Shown here in pieces: positions 1 to 9,387 of a DNA stretch of 32,409 nucleotides. The translations under genes were made by a program, and so were the position numbers. The stretch lies in the NCBI GenBank assembly GCA_002077045.2, contig KZ111145.1:815004-847412 (forward strand), given 5' to 3'. Within the stretch, counting starts at the first letter, position 1. Every line of letters begins with the position of its first letter. Origin of the DNA: Rachicladosporium sp. CCFEE 5018 (lineage: Eukaryota > Ascomycota > Dothideomycetes > Cladosporiales > Cladosporiaceae). The notes beneath the pieces are model-generated. The model was not told where the DNA came from, made no database searches, and saw only the letters and a program-made list of their open reading frames with translations.

Positions 1-2
1 AC

Positions 3-116
3 AGCGTGCCGTATATCGTGTTCGAAGGCAGAAGGCGCGATGTGACGCTCGAGGGTTGTCGAGAGGTCAACGAGTATGTGAAAGCCATTGAGACGATAAT
101 CAAAGAATGCAGTTGA
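3..116 (+). CDS. C-terminal end of a probable DsbA/FrnE-like thioredoxin-fold protein (5' partial)
   Basis: The open frame runs in from the left edge and stops at a TGA at 114-116, giving 37 residues. The visible tail begins SVPYIVFEGRR and ends with a helix-like VNEYVKAIETIIKE. A cis-Pro 'VPY/F-hydrophobic-x-G' strand followed by 'LEGxxEVxEYVKxLE' resembles the end of DsbA-type oxidoreductase domains in fungi. That match is recalled from family appearance and is not proven. The N-terminal active site would lie outside the window, so neither catalysis nor location can be judged. It is transcribed in the same direction as the ERV41-like gene downstream, 374 bp away. Confidence 0.45.
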   Translation, partial: SVPYIVFEGRRRDVTLEGCREVNEYVKAIETIIKECS

Positions 117-490
117 ACTGCGCCTGCCCTCTTCTTCGTCCAATCAGCCCAGGTGTCTCCAGTAGATCGAGCAGGCTCAGCACATGCGTAAGTGTCCCGA
201 GGGGCTGGTTCCGTCCAATGGACTATCAAGAAGTCTGACTTCGTGTCTTCTTGCCTAATTCCAAAGCTCGCACGAGTTGTCCAGGGTTGTACCTGAGCTC
301 GGCAGCACCCGCACTTTGCATTCAGCCTCGTGGACTTTATGTAAAGCTGTCCCCATGCATGTCAGAATCACGCGTGAGATTGGCGTACTACTGGACCAAG
401 TGGGCCTAGATAGCAATGCTCCCGCGATAGCGTTGACCCTCGCCGCCGATGTTGGACCTGGATTCCTTTCTCACGACATAGCGCAACACC
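117..490. other. Intergenic region upstream of the ERV41-like gene
   Basis: This region lies between two plus-strand genes and must hold the 3' UTR of the first and the promoter of the second. A short open frame at 277-543 begins with TTG, overlaps the ERV41 start, and has no recognisable motif. I see no repeat or RNA gene. Confidence 0.5.
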
Positions 491-1794
491 ATGGCAGCGA
501 ACGGCATGAACGGCTTCTCGGATGCGAAACTCGAGAACGATGATTTCGCTCCCAGCGACCCATTGAAGACGATCAGAGCATTTGACGCCTTTCCGAAGAC
601 CAAGCCGTCATATACAGAGCAGACCAACTCGGGCGGCGTGTGGACGATCATACTCGTGCTGGCATCGCTGTGGCTTGCGAATACGGAACTCTCGCGATGG
701 TGGAAGGGCAATACGACGCACTCATTCAGTGTAGAGCAGGGTGTAGGTCATGACCTGCAGATCAACTTGGATGTTGTGGTGCGGATGAAGTGCGAGGACC
801 TACATGTCAATGTACAAGATGCCAGCGGAGATCGCATCTTGGCCGGGAGTACATTGCATAAGGATCCCACTGCTTGGATCCAATGGGGAAACAACAGGCG
901 AATGCATACGCTTGGTGCGACCAGAGAAGAGCGATTGGAGGTGAAGAGCGCTGGAGAGTACCGAGAAGAGGATGTGCATGACTATTTGGGCGCGGCGACA
1001 AAGTCGAAGAAGTGGCCTCGGACGCCGAAGTTGCCTCGCAATATTGACTCGGACAGCTGTAGGATATATGGGAGCATGGAAGGGAATAAAGTGCAGGGCG
1101 ACTTTCACATCACGGCTAGAGGGCATGGGTATATGGAGCTGGGGCAGCATCTGGATCACAACAGTGAGTACAGCTCATGGCCGCGACCCCATGCATATCA
1201 CTGATCGTGTCTCTAGCATTTAACTTCTCGCACCACATCAATGAGCTCTCATTCGGACCCTTCTACCCTTCCTTAACCAACCCACTGGATAACACCATCG
1301 CAACCACCGACTCCCACTTCCAGAAGTTCCAATACTACCTCTCGATCGTGCCTACGGTCTACACAACAAATCCGAAAGCTCTGAAGAAGTACACTGACAA
1401 GTATCACTCTTCGCCCTCTTCTGGTGAAGACGAGCTTCGTGCCCACCGCATGCGAGGAGCAAAGAACACGGTTTTCACGAATCAGTACGCAGTGACCGAG
1501 CAGTCGCATCCGGTCGCTGAAAATGCAGTGCCAGGCGTCTTCGTCAAATTCGACATCGAGCCCATACTCCTTACCATCGCAGAGGAGTGGAGTAGCCTAC
1601 TGAGCCTGCTCGTGCGGGTCATCAATGTCATCTCCGGCGTGCTGGTGGCTGGCGGCTGGCTATATGCTATGAGTGAGTGGGCGAAGGAGATGCGAAGTCG
1701 AGGGCAACGAGCACCAGGTGCGCAGTATGAGGGCATTCTGAGTCCGACAACGCCGAGCGTTAGTGACGAGAAGAGGAAGCAGCTTGGCTTTTGA
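491..1794 (+). CDS. erv41: ERV41/ERGIC2-type ER-Golgi vesicle cargo receptor
   Basis: Two exons, 491-1163 and 1217-1794, give 416 aa, the usual size of fungal Erv41. The 53-nt intron (1164-1216) has a GTGAGT donor and a TAG acceptor and joins ...DHN to TFNFSHHINELSFGPFYP, the family's most recognisable stretch. A short cytosolic N-terminus is followed by a transmembrane segment (about residues 48-66, IILVLASLWLANTEL). A long lumenal domain and a second transmembrane segment near the C-terminus (VINVISGVLVAGGWLYAMSEW) follow. Erv41 pairs with Erv46 in COPII/COPI vesicles and retrieves ER residents. The cytosolic tail ends KRKQLGF, with a basic/hydrophobic ending as expected for COP coat recognition. 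The start chosen is the first ATG that precedes the conserved AFDAFPK segment. Confidence 0.93.
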
Positions 1795-2139
1795 GCAGCA
1801 GCTGGACCATTCGTGGCGTTCAGGGTAGGAATGGATGTCGATATAGGTATGCATAGCCTTTGTCTACTTCACAAGTCAGCCGGCCGATCGAGCCAGTGCA
1901 AGATCGGCCATATGTGCACCCTGTTCTCAACGCGCCCAGGGACGAGCGCAACTTACGAGATCAGATCTTCACGTCGATCCTTCCTTCTTCAACACCCTGA
2001 CGTGATCGGTCCGATACTGCAGCGCTCCTACCGTCTGGACTTCCTATTGGCTTCCCACTGATGCTTTCGACTGTGACCACTACATCAGCTTCACGGCGCT
2101 CTCAAAAGAACTCTCCGCAGTACACGACCTCCGCTCAAC
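1795..2139. other. Intergenic region between the ERV41-like gene and the LPPELR family
   Basis: This is the 3' flank of the ERV41-like gene and the promoter of the next plus-strand gene. Nothing beyond short meaningless open frames is visible. The last 60 bases before the ATG are pyrimidine-rich in patches, as in many fungal 5' UTRs. Confidence 0.4.
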
Positions 2140-3216
2140 ATGTCAAACGCCACATCTGACTACCCCGAAGAGCTTGCGGCGTCAATACCATCAAGCCCGT
2201 CAGACGACGCAATCTACGAGCACGAATCCGACACTTTCCCCAATGAGCTTGCCTCGCCGACTCCAACACGCACGCAAGCCATAATGGACTCTTCCGATTT
2301 CCCTAATGATCAGCCAAGCACGCCAGCTTACGACCATGCCGCGCACTCCACGGTATCTGCATTCCTCGCTCTGCCGCCCGAGCTCCGCTTTCACATCTAT
2401 GGCTACTGCCAGGAAGAACGCGTCTACTACATCGAGAACGAGGACGATGTGACCGTCACGCGCGTATTTGACGCGCTCCGATCAGTGTGCAAGCTGATCA
2501 AACATGAGTTCGATCCTCTGTACGGGCGAGCGCGGGACGATGAAGTCCGTCATTTCTACTTGGAGCCCAACGAGGGGGATGATTGGTGGCGCAGTTTCGT
2601 GACCATGAGGGAGATGCTGGAGCACCGCTGCCTAGCGTTGGATTCTTACTACACAGGGTACAACAGTGACGGCGAGAGCGTCGACCACGAGCGCGACCAG
2701 ACGGATGGTTCGCATGGCATTCCCCTGTGTCGGTACTGCACCCACCCCACCAGCATTGAAGTCACGGTGAACCTGACGGTCAGTCCTGATGGTGCAAGCG
2801 GTAAAGAGGAGGAACTATCATCTTGGTACTACCTCATAGACGAACATGCATCAAGCCACAAAGTCCAGTACATTGTGGACTTCCAGGCCCAAGACCTGGA
2901 CCTGCTCCACGGGTTGAAACCTTGCTTCGGTTGCACGGTAAAGGGGTACCTTGATAACGTCAAGGGCTATGGCAGAGCCGACGACTCAGGAGGCAGTAAA
3001 ACCACAGACGCAATGGCGTGGGCGATCGAATCTGCAGCTATCCAATTTCTGTTGGACCTTGGTGTCGATGATGAGTGTCCAGACTGGGTCTGTCGGGTGC
3101 GTCATTGGTTGCTCCACACGAAAGTGAAGGAGACGGATGACTGGGTGATTGGGTGCGACGCTTGTAAGGAGCATGAGCCGAAGAGTTGGTGCGCAAAGGA
3201 GTCACATTGGGAATGA
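2140..3216 (+). CDS. LPPELR-motif (F-box-like) protein with CxxC pairs, family copy 1
   Basis: A single exon of 358 aa. Residues 1-75 are an acidic, Ser/Pro-rich tail with three loose repeats of the type YPEELA / FPNELASPTP / FPNDQPSTP. Then comes FLALPPELRFHIYGYC, the short 'LPxELRxxIY' motif that marks a large group of fungal F-box-like proteins. This is followed by a conserved ALRSVCKLIKHEFDPLY helix. Two Cys pairs are present: CFGC in the middle (LKPCFGCTVKGY) and CDACK...WC at the C-terminus. They could bind zinc together, which is inference. No enzymatic domain is recognised. It heads a tandem series of paralogues at 3723, 4544 and 5971, all plus strand. The gene looks intact. Its function is unknown, and substrate-adaptor roles are typical for true F-box proteins only. 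Confidence 0.75.
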   Translation: MSNATSDYPEELAASIPSSPSDDAIYEHESDTFPNELASPTPTRTQAIMDSSDFPNDQPSTPAYDHAAHSTVSAFLALPPELRFHIYGYCQEERVYYIENEDDVTVTRVFDALRSVCKLIKHEFDPLYGRARDDEVRHFYLEPNEGDDWWRSFVTMREMLEHRCLALDSYYTGYNSDGESVDHERDQTDGSHGIPLCRYCTHPTSIEVTVNLTVSPDGASGKEEELSSWYYLIDEHASSHKVQYIVDFQAQDLDLLHGLKPCFGCTVKGYLDNVKGYGRADDSGGSKTTDAMAWAIESAAIQFLLDLGVDDECPDWVCRVRHWLLHTKVKETDDWVIGCDACKEHEPKSWCAKESHWE

Positions 3217-3722
3217 GCCCCCGATATCAGGGATCAAGGTCGAGCTGGCGCGGGGGCGAGTGAGAAGAAGGGCTGGCGGACTGACTTGGCTCGCGCTTAT
3301 AGGTGCTGATGCGAGGATGGATGATAACTACACGAAGTGCAATCGCTGAACGGGGGGCCAAGGCACGTCCAAAGTCAAGCTGATTTGGACGTTACAAGAA
3401 GTGGAGTCTGCTGTACATTGAAATGCCTCTGACACTTAAGCTTATTGAAACGCTACCGATCGCTACTCGCCTGTCACTTGCACCGTTCACAAGACTTTAC
3501 CAATTCGTGCTCTGCCTGTCTCGTGGATTGCCTGGTCAAACACGCCTGCCAGCGTCATGCAGGTCAGGTCGCTCTTGCCCATCGATGCTCCCATTCACTG
3601 ATCCGAACGCCGCGGTCCACACCGCCGAGAAAACAAATAAGAACCACACAGGTCTGTCTCTCGCGATCACTCATCTGCACTGCATCCGCCTGCATCGCAT
3701 CCACACGAGATCGGGCTTATAA
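3217..3722. other. Intergenic region before the truncated family copy
   Basis: This stretch should hold the 5' part of the relic at 3723 but shows no LPxELR motif in any frame. TTATAAAGG at about 3717-3725 resembles a TATA box, but it overlaps the in-frame TAA that precedes the relic. Short open frames here have no recognisable content. Confidence 0.4.
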
Positions 3723-4274
3723 AGGCTCTACCACGTCAGCTGGGACAAAACGACGATCACGCCAGTATTTGGAGCTTTACGTCAAGTCAGCAACCTCATC
3801 AAGCATGAGTTCGATCTACTGTACGAAGAAGCCAAGAGATCGAAGGTCAGGCGCATTGATGTGACTGTGGAGGGCCATGTCTGGTGGTTTATTTACACCC
3901 GACTTGCGGATCTACTCCGTCATCGGAAGGTAGACGGGGTCATGCGGATTGGCATCGATTCAAGTGCTGTCTGTAAACACGTAGACGACCTTTGGGCGAG
4001 AGACAGTGCCACGTTTCGTCCCCTCCATTGTAATGATACGGCGACCATGAACATCATCAGGAGAACTGATAGCAATCGCCGGGGACGAATACAAGAAGCT
4101 GATAGATTGGTTTGTTTGCACTGGGCGAGAACGAAGGGTGCCACAAGGTTCGACACAAGGTGCAGTTGGCAGAGCATCCTCTTGACTGGCCTGACGCACA
4201 CGGGAACTCGGCTTGCGTTCGAAGGCTGCGTAGACCTGAAGGAGGTGATGTGGTGGCTCGAGCGACAGGACTGA
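3723..4274 (+). pseudogene. 5'-truncated relic of the LPPELR/CxxC family
   Basis: Immediately after an in-frame TAA (3720-3722) the frame reads RLYHVSWDKTTITPVF, then GALRQVSNLIKHEFDLLYEEA and KVRRIDVTVEGHVWW. This lines up with copy 1 (VTRVFDALRSVCKLIKHEFDPLY) and copy 4 (PLRSVCKIVKDEFDPLH). The N-terminal LPPELR portion is missing. Downstream (to the stop at 4274) the similarity fades and no C-terminal CxxC is present. There is no suitable ATG at the front. An unseen upstream exon could in principle rescue it, but the neighbouring copies have no intron at that place, so a decayed copy is the simpler reading. Confidence 0.6.
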
Positions 4275-4543
4275 ATCTTGTGAGGCCAATGTCGGACACA
4301 CATCTGCCTTAGCCATGGTTAAGCCCAGCGAAATGAATGTGACCTTTCGGGTAGTCTGATTCGCTGTTGTATCCACTTTTTGGCGAGTCTGATCCGATGC
4401 AGAGAAATTGCACACCGCCCACTTTCTCCTCTTCACCCACCATCAAGAACCAAAGGCGGTGGTTTTTGATGCGAAGATCAGGTGCGAGGCGTTTTGTAGG
4501 GACCTCTCACAGAGTTCACCAATCCTCGACGTACCTGGGCAGG

Positions 4544-5540
4544 ATGATGCCTCATGCCCTCCAACGACCTTACATACCCATCGTCATACAGATTCCAGAG
4601 GAGAATACCGTAGCATCGCCGCAGTTCGGCGAGATGGTCGTGACCGGTGTGCAGCAGTTCCGGTTCCTGGATCTCTTGCCGGAGCTGCGTCTAATGGTCT
4701 ATGAACAGAATCTCAGCACTTCTGCATACAGAGTCGTCTCCAATAGCGTTGATCTCACGTCAAGCTTCCTCGGTCTGGTGTGTAGGACCATTGCCGCGGA
4801 GTACCTCCCGCTGTATCAGATATACGTTCGGAGCGAGCCACAACTCTCGGAAGTCCGCGCAACTGTGACCGATTTCGACTTCAGAAGGCTGCATCGTCTT
4901 TTTCAGGTATCAAGAACGCCGCTCGCTGACCACAGCGGCGCTGCCTTTACCAAAGGAGCAGACCACCGCGCAGAGTCTGCACTTGAAGCTCAACATCACA
5001 TTGTTCTTCTCCCGCCATACCAGGATTGACTACATGCAAGGCGGCGAGGACACAAGACGCATGAGATTGGCCAGCTGGCTGGCAGGCTGCGATCGACAAT
5101 ATGAAAAACATGACATAACCTATACCGTCGACTTCCAGCCCTTGATGCCCCGATCGCGGAAGAGCTGCTCCCGCTGTCTCATCTTCTCGCTCTACTCGAA
5201 TATACTACCTTTACCAGGTCCGGGGAGGCTGCGCTACAAAATTATGTCCAGGCTCCAGATCAAGCATCACCTTGAACGAGCGGCAGTAGCGTTGATCTTG
5301 AGTGAGAGTGGTTTAAATTCTGCGCCAGAGGGCTTGGGAAACTCGCCAATACGCTTGCTCCAACACTTGGGTGCTGCGACCGATGAGTGGAAGTGGAAGT
5401 GCGGAGTGTGTGATCTGCACGCGAAGAGCTGTCTGTGGCGCAATCGATCTGCGAAGGCGCCAGTACTGGTCCCGCGAGACAGCTTACAATGGGTGTCTGG
5501 ACTGTGGTCGGGGACTGAGCCTGAGCAGTGGACTCTATAA
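4544..5540 (+). CDS. LPPELR-motif protein with CxxC pairs, family copy 3 (one intron)
   Basis: Two exons, 4544-4906 and 4962-5540, with a 55-nt intron (GTATCA donor, CTGAC branch at 4926-4930, CAG acceptor). The joined frame encodes about 313 aa, and without this intron the frame breaks. The first exon carries FRFLDLLPELRLMVYE and then FLGLVCRTIAAEYLPLY. The second has LKLNITLFF, the Cys pair SCSRC, and near the C-terminus KCGVCDLHAKSC. The order matches copies 1 and 4. The ATG at 4544 (MMPHALQ) is preferred because it gives an N-terminal length close to copy 4. An in-frame ATG at 4397 would add 49 residues. If the intron is not real, this copy is a frameshifted pseudogene. Confidence 0.6.
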
Positions 5541-5970
5541 AGACGAAGAGCTGGCGGCCAGTGCGGCGAAGCCTTCCAGCTCTTTGGCCTCGCTCTTGTG
5601 GCGGTGGCCTCTGTAGGCTGTACAGCTTTAGATTCTTTCCAGGCGCCGAATGCCTGGATTTGGTACAGCGAGGCTTCGAAACTCAGCGTGCAAACGGTTT
5701 AGAGCGAGCTGAAGTTCTGTACTCGTTGCCTTAGCCATATACGTCAGCTTCTCCGAATGAGGCTGCATCGCTCCTGCCTCACTTTAATCCGGCTGGGGCC
5801 GCTGCTCAAATGGAATCGTCCTAATTTTGATGTTTTGGCTTCGCTTCTTGTCCACAGTCCACACTCCGACGGTCAAGCGAGCTGAAATTGCAGAGCATCA
5901 GACATCACGACCACAAGCACTTTCGATTCCACCCGCATTCAGCCGTCCTACCAACGGACTCATAACCGTC

Positions 5971-6870
5971 ATGATTCTGGCGGAGTGTGCAGGCGCCGAT
6001 ATGGCATCAGCAGAAGTGAACAGTGTCGCCATCGAGCAAACAAAGCAGCGACCCGAGCCCGCCGATCAGCACTTCAGGTTTCTGGACCTATCACCAGAAC
6101 TGCGCTTGCTGGTTTACGAAGCCTATATCGACAACTCGGTCTGGCAAGTAAATCATGAGAGGAACTACCTGACATGCACACCGCTGCGAAGCGTCTGTAA
6201 GATTGTCAAGGACGAGTTCGATCCGCTCCACCTACAAGCACAATGGGAAGTCCGACGTATCGAAGCAGAGGTCGATATCCTCGACTTCACCAGACTCATT
6301 GAGTTCGTCGAAGACGACGAAAGCGACGACTCGCACTACTCGCTAGAAGACAAGACAACTCCGAATAATGTCAATCCTTTGGATATCAAACTCACCATGA
6401 CTTTCTTCCATCAATATCCAGACGATGAAAGATGCAACAAGGCCAATGGACGCACAGTAGAGGAGTGGCTCGATCTGAACCGGCGGAAAGGCGCAAATTG
6501 GCAGATCGCCTACCATATTAAGTTCGAAGACCTGGAGTATGAGCTCTATCTGAGTGACTTTCTTACCTGCGTGACGATGGATTATGATGGTATGATTGAC
6601 AATGCTGTGGAATTGGATGAATGGAGTCTGAGACCGAAGAGCCTGGCAGGAAGGGCGCTGCAACATGCTTACCGGTCCGCGGCGACGGCCTTCGTTGTCG
6701 GACAGTGTGGGCTGGCGGAAGTGTCGGCCCAGGAAGAGGCGTCGCTGCGGAAGCTTTTGGACCGGGTATTACCTAAGGCGCCGTTTGCGGGTCGTGCGTG
6801 TGACTACTGCTGGTGGGACTATTTCTGCGTTTGTGAAAGCTGCAAACTATGGAGGGAGTCTGAAGACTGA
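5971..6870 (+). CDS. LPPELR-motif protein, family copy 4
   Basis: One exon. The start at 5971 (MILAECAG) gives 299 aa. ATGs at 5830 or 6001 are alternatives and the sequence does not decide. Residues FRFLDLSPELRLLVYEAYI are nearly identical to copy 3. PLRSVCKIVKDEFDPLH, an acidic insert (VEDDESDDSH) exactly where copy 3 has its intron, and LDIKLTMTFF follow. The C-terminus is Cys-rich: ACDYCWWDYFCVCESCK. The central Cys pair of copies 1 and 3 is reduced to one Cys here (DFLTCVTMDY). Function is unknown. The protein is probably intracellular, since no signal peptide or membrane segment is seen. Confidence 0.7.
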   Translation: MILAECAGADMASAEVNSVAIEQTKQRPEPADQHFRFLDLSPELRLLVYEAYIDNSVWQVNHERNYLTCTPLRSVCKIVKDEFDPLHLQAQWEVRRIEAEVDILDFTRLIEFVEDDESDDSHYSLEDKTTPNNVNPLDIKLTMTFFHQYPDDERCNKANGRTVEEWLDLNRRKGANWQIAYHIKFEDLEYELYLSDFLTCVTMDYDGMIDNAVELDEWSLRPKSLAGRALQHAYRSAATAFVVGQCGLAEVSAQEEASLRKLLDRVLPKAPFAGRACDYCWWDYFCVCESCKLWRESED

Positions 6871-7095
6871 TGCAAGCTTCCGCGAATACGAGTCGATTCA
6901 CTGTGATGGGACAATCGCGGGTCGCAGTCGGTCAGAAATGATTAGAACAATTGACGGCAGAGGTAGAGTACACTCGTAGCTATCTTACAATGATGGTGTA
7001 CACTGTGCTGTCCGTCAAAGTAGGTGCTCATACAATCACACTCAAAGCTCACGTTAGCCCAAGGTAGACCCAGAGATTTCCCTGCACCTGTCTGA

Positions 7096-9387
7096 TCAAG
7101 GTCTCCACCCAGCTGTACTCCCATATCCCAACGCCGATCTCGGTCCCGCAGTAGCAGGTGAATCCTTCATCGGACTTCCCAGTGAAACATCCAGGTACAG
7201 GTCCTCTCCTCGTCGGCTCGGCGTCAACTTAGGCTCCCATAGTGGACTCCGCACCAGTACTTCTCGATCCGTACGAATCACTCTCGGTCCTGGGCTGAGT
7301 GTGTGATGGCGTGGGGTCTCGGGCGAGTAGCCGTAGCCTGTGCCGGCGTAGCTTGGCTTTCGGTTCGCCGCAGGACGACCGGGAAGGGTCGTCGTCTGGC
7401 GGCCGTAGCCTTTGAGGGGCGAGTCGTGGCGTGTACGTTGCGTGGGTATCTGAGAAGTCTGAGCACCAGTTTTCGGATGGAGAGCTGATTGGCTACTTTT
7501 GCGCCAGTGTGCAAGGCCGTCGATGTTGAGACCCTGCTCGAGATTGTGGGCGGCGTCATCGCCGCGTCGTTTCGCAGCGAGTGTCGAACTGGCCAGTGAA
7601 GCATTCGTTGGCACTCGTTGAGGGGTGATCGGCTGAGTAGGACGGATATGCTTCGTGATTTGGCAGTTTGGTGACTTGTTCACTTCATCAGCTTCCCATA
7701 TTGTCGAGCTAGGTGACAATGCGGGTCTGGGCGATCTGGGAGGTATCTGACCACTCGGCTTCGGCACTTGTGGGTACCGCACGCCCAAGCCAGGACTTGT
7801 TGACTCTGGTACAGCGGAAAGCCGGCGACCGTCCTCGTCTAATGGAGGGGTGATGTCATCGTCACCACCGCTCTCGAAGGACGTCTCGGAACCGCCACCA
7901 GTAGACCTGACTGAGCTGCTTCGTACAGCACGAGGCGGGTATGTTGGCTTCGTCACCAAGATTGTGGCCGGTACCGGGCGTCTTGTCTGCGTGGAGGCCG
8001 AGATGGGAGTGATCGGCGGAGTGCGACTTTCTGCGCTCGTGTAGTACGTCGGCAAGTAGCTGTTAGCGGAAGCTGGGCTCTGTGTGGATCTCACATGCAG
8101 ATCTGATAGCCTCGCTGGTACTGCACTTACTGCTGTAATCGGCATCGTCGGGGCAAGCGGCGCATCAGTCGGCTTCTGCTGCGCCCGTGGACTGGCGCGT
8201 GCTGGGATGTGCAGAGATAGACTGGGCGCCGCGACAGCGTCGGGTGATGTCGAGAAGTTGGCCGTGAAGTTCGGTCGACCAGGTTTTGGTGGTACTGTCT
8301 TCGGAGGTGGCTTCGGCTTGGGAGGTAGTCCGACCACATTTGGAGGTTGCTGTGAGTGTGGTGGTGGCGCGGCGGTCCGCGAGGGCAGCAGCGTCGCTGC
8401 CGGGTGTGCACTCCCAGCTAACAACGCCTGGCTGCTCGTCTGTGCTAGCGCCGGCTCTGGTCGAGCCGGCAGAAGCTGCGAGATCGTGCGCACATGCTTT
8501 GTCTGCTCATCATTGTCTGGCGAGACTGATCTGTGCGGGAAGATGTGTTCTCGAGTCCCTCCATGCATGATGATCTTGCCGACATCGTCGCCCCTTGGTG
8601 CTTCGGACTTGCGGCCCTCTAGCTCTACCCTTGGCTTCGAGAAACCACCCAGCGGCCCACGCGGATCTGCGAACCCCAGACGGAAGGGTGAGAAGCGTGG
8701 AGGCGACTCATCGATGAAGTCAAAGGAAGCCGTCTCCTTTATCTTGGGCGTACGCATTGCTCTGCGTCTTCGACACCAGAGAATGAGATAGACAATCATC
8801 GCTGCCGTGATCATGGCGGAGAAGGCACCGATGCTAACGCCGACCGCCTGTGCGCTTGATAAATTCGAAGCACCGCTTCCAGAAGGAGCAGGTGCCGGAG
8901 CTACGTTGGTTGGAGCAGATGCAGGTGAGCTACTAGCAGCGCTAAGAGACTTCGCTGCTGCAGTAGCCGCCGTGCTTTGTGACGCCGATGTCGTCGCCAG
9001 TGTGGATTGCGTGACCGATGAGCTCGGTGAGCTCGGCGCTACAGTTGGACTCACTGCCACCGTCGTCGTTGTTATGCCACTAGCTGCTGAACTTGTTGGT
9101 GCTGCGGGTAGGCTGATCACACTATGTGTGGCCTTGACTGCGCTCGGCTGATCGCTGCAGATGTTGTACTGTGCCAACTTGACCTCTTGCGATGTCTCTC
9201 CACAATTAAGTGACAGGCACCCGAAAGCGAGCTCTCCGAGAGTGAAACCTTCCAGTCCGTATCGCGAGCAGAGACATGATAGGTCGTTCGATGGGCATTC
9301 AAATCCAGAGCTGACCTGTGATGCGAGGCACGTTTGCGCGCAGACGGGAACTTGCTGCTGAAGTTGCAATGACAGGGTAGATGTCAT
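7096..9387 (-). CDS. CFEM-domain membrane protein with long proline/serine-rich cytoplasmic tail
   Basis: A single exon of about 763 aa from the ATG at 9387. The first 80 residues hold an eight-Cys CFEM pattern, C-x3-C-x10-C-x6-C-x-C-x16-C-x4-C-x14-C. It includes the NDLSCLC segment whose Asp is the haem-iron ligand in Csa2/Rbt5-type CFEM proteins. A Ser/Thr/Ala-rich stalk follows, then one transmembrane helix (about residues 178-202, VGVSIGAFSAMITAAMIVYLILW) with a CRRRR stop-transfer. About 560 residues of low-complexity Pro/Ser/Arg-rich tail complete it. CFEM proteins act at the fungal cell surface in haem/iron uptake, adhesion or host sensing. The stalk-TM-tail layout suggests a surface sensor (inference). 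Oddly, no signal peptide precedes the domain. The in-frame stop upstream means a signal exon, if any, must be spliced from farther upstream. Confidence 0.8.
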   Translation of the reverse strand: MTSTLSLQLQQQVPVCAQTCLASQVSSGFECPSNDLSCLCSRYGLEGFTLGELAFGCLSLNCGETSQEVKLAQYNICSDQPSAVKATHSVISLPAAPTSSAASGITTTTVAVSPTVAPSSPSSSVTQSTLATTSASQSTAATAAAKSLSAASSSPASAPTNVAPAPAPSGSGASNLSSAQAVGVSIGAFSAMITAAMIVYLILWCRRRRAMRTPKIKETASFDFIDESPPRFSPFRLGFADPRGPLGGFSKPRVELEGRKSEAPRGDDVGKIIMHGGTREHIFPHRSVSPDNDEQTKHVRTISQLLPARPEPALAQTSSQALLAGSAHPAATLLPSRTAAPPPHSQQPPNVVGLPPKPKPPPKTVPPKPGRPNFTANFSTSPDAVAAPSLSLHIPARASPRAQQKPTDAPLAPTMPITAVSAVPARLSDLHVRSTQSPASANSYLPTYYTSAESRTPPITPISASTQTRRPVPATILVTKPTYPPRAVRSSSVRSTGGGSETSFESGGDDDITPPLDEDGRRLSAVPESTSPGLGVRYPQVPKPSGQIPPRSPRPALSPSSTIWEADEVNKSPNCQITKHIRPTQPITPQRVPTNASLASSTLAAKRRGDDAAHNLEQGLNIDGLAHWRKSSQSALHPKTGAQTSQIPTQRTRHDSPLKGYGRQTTTLPGRPAANRKPSYAGTGYGYSPETPRHHTLSPGPRVIRTDREVLVRSPLWEPKLTPSRRGEDLYLDVSLGSPMKDSPATAGPRSALGYGSTAGWRP

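Noticed and set aside
3423..3864. Plus-strand open frames (3423-3722, 3445-3864) as a gene or as the missing 5' part of the relic
   Set aside because: They show no LPxELR motif and no similarity to the family. The second is the wrong frame of the relic.
8084..9151. Two long plus-strand open frames opposite the CFEM gene (8084-8791 and 8807-9151)
   Set aside because: They are mirror frames of the Ser/Ala/Pro-rich coding sequence, with Gly/Val/Ala-rich nonsense composition and no motif.
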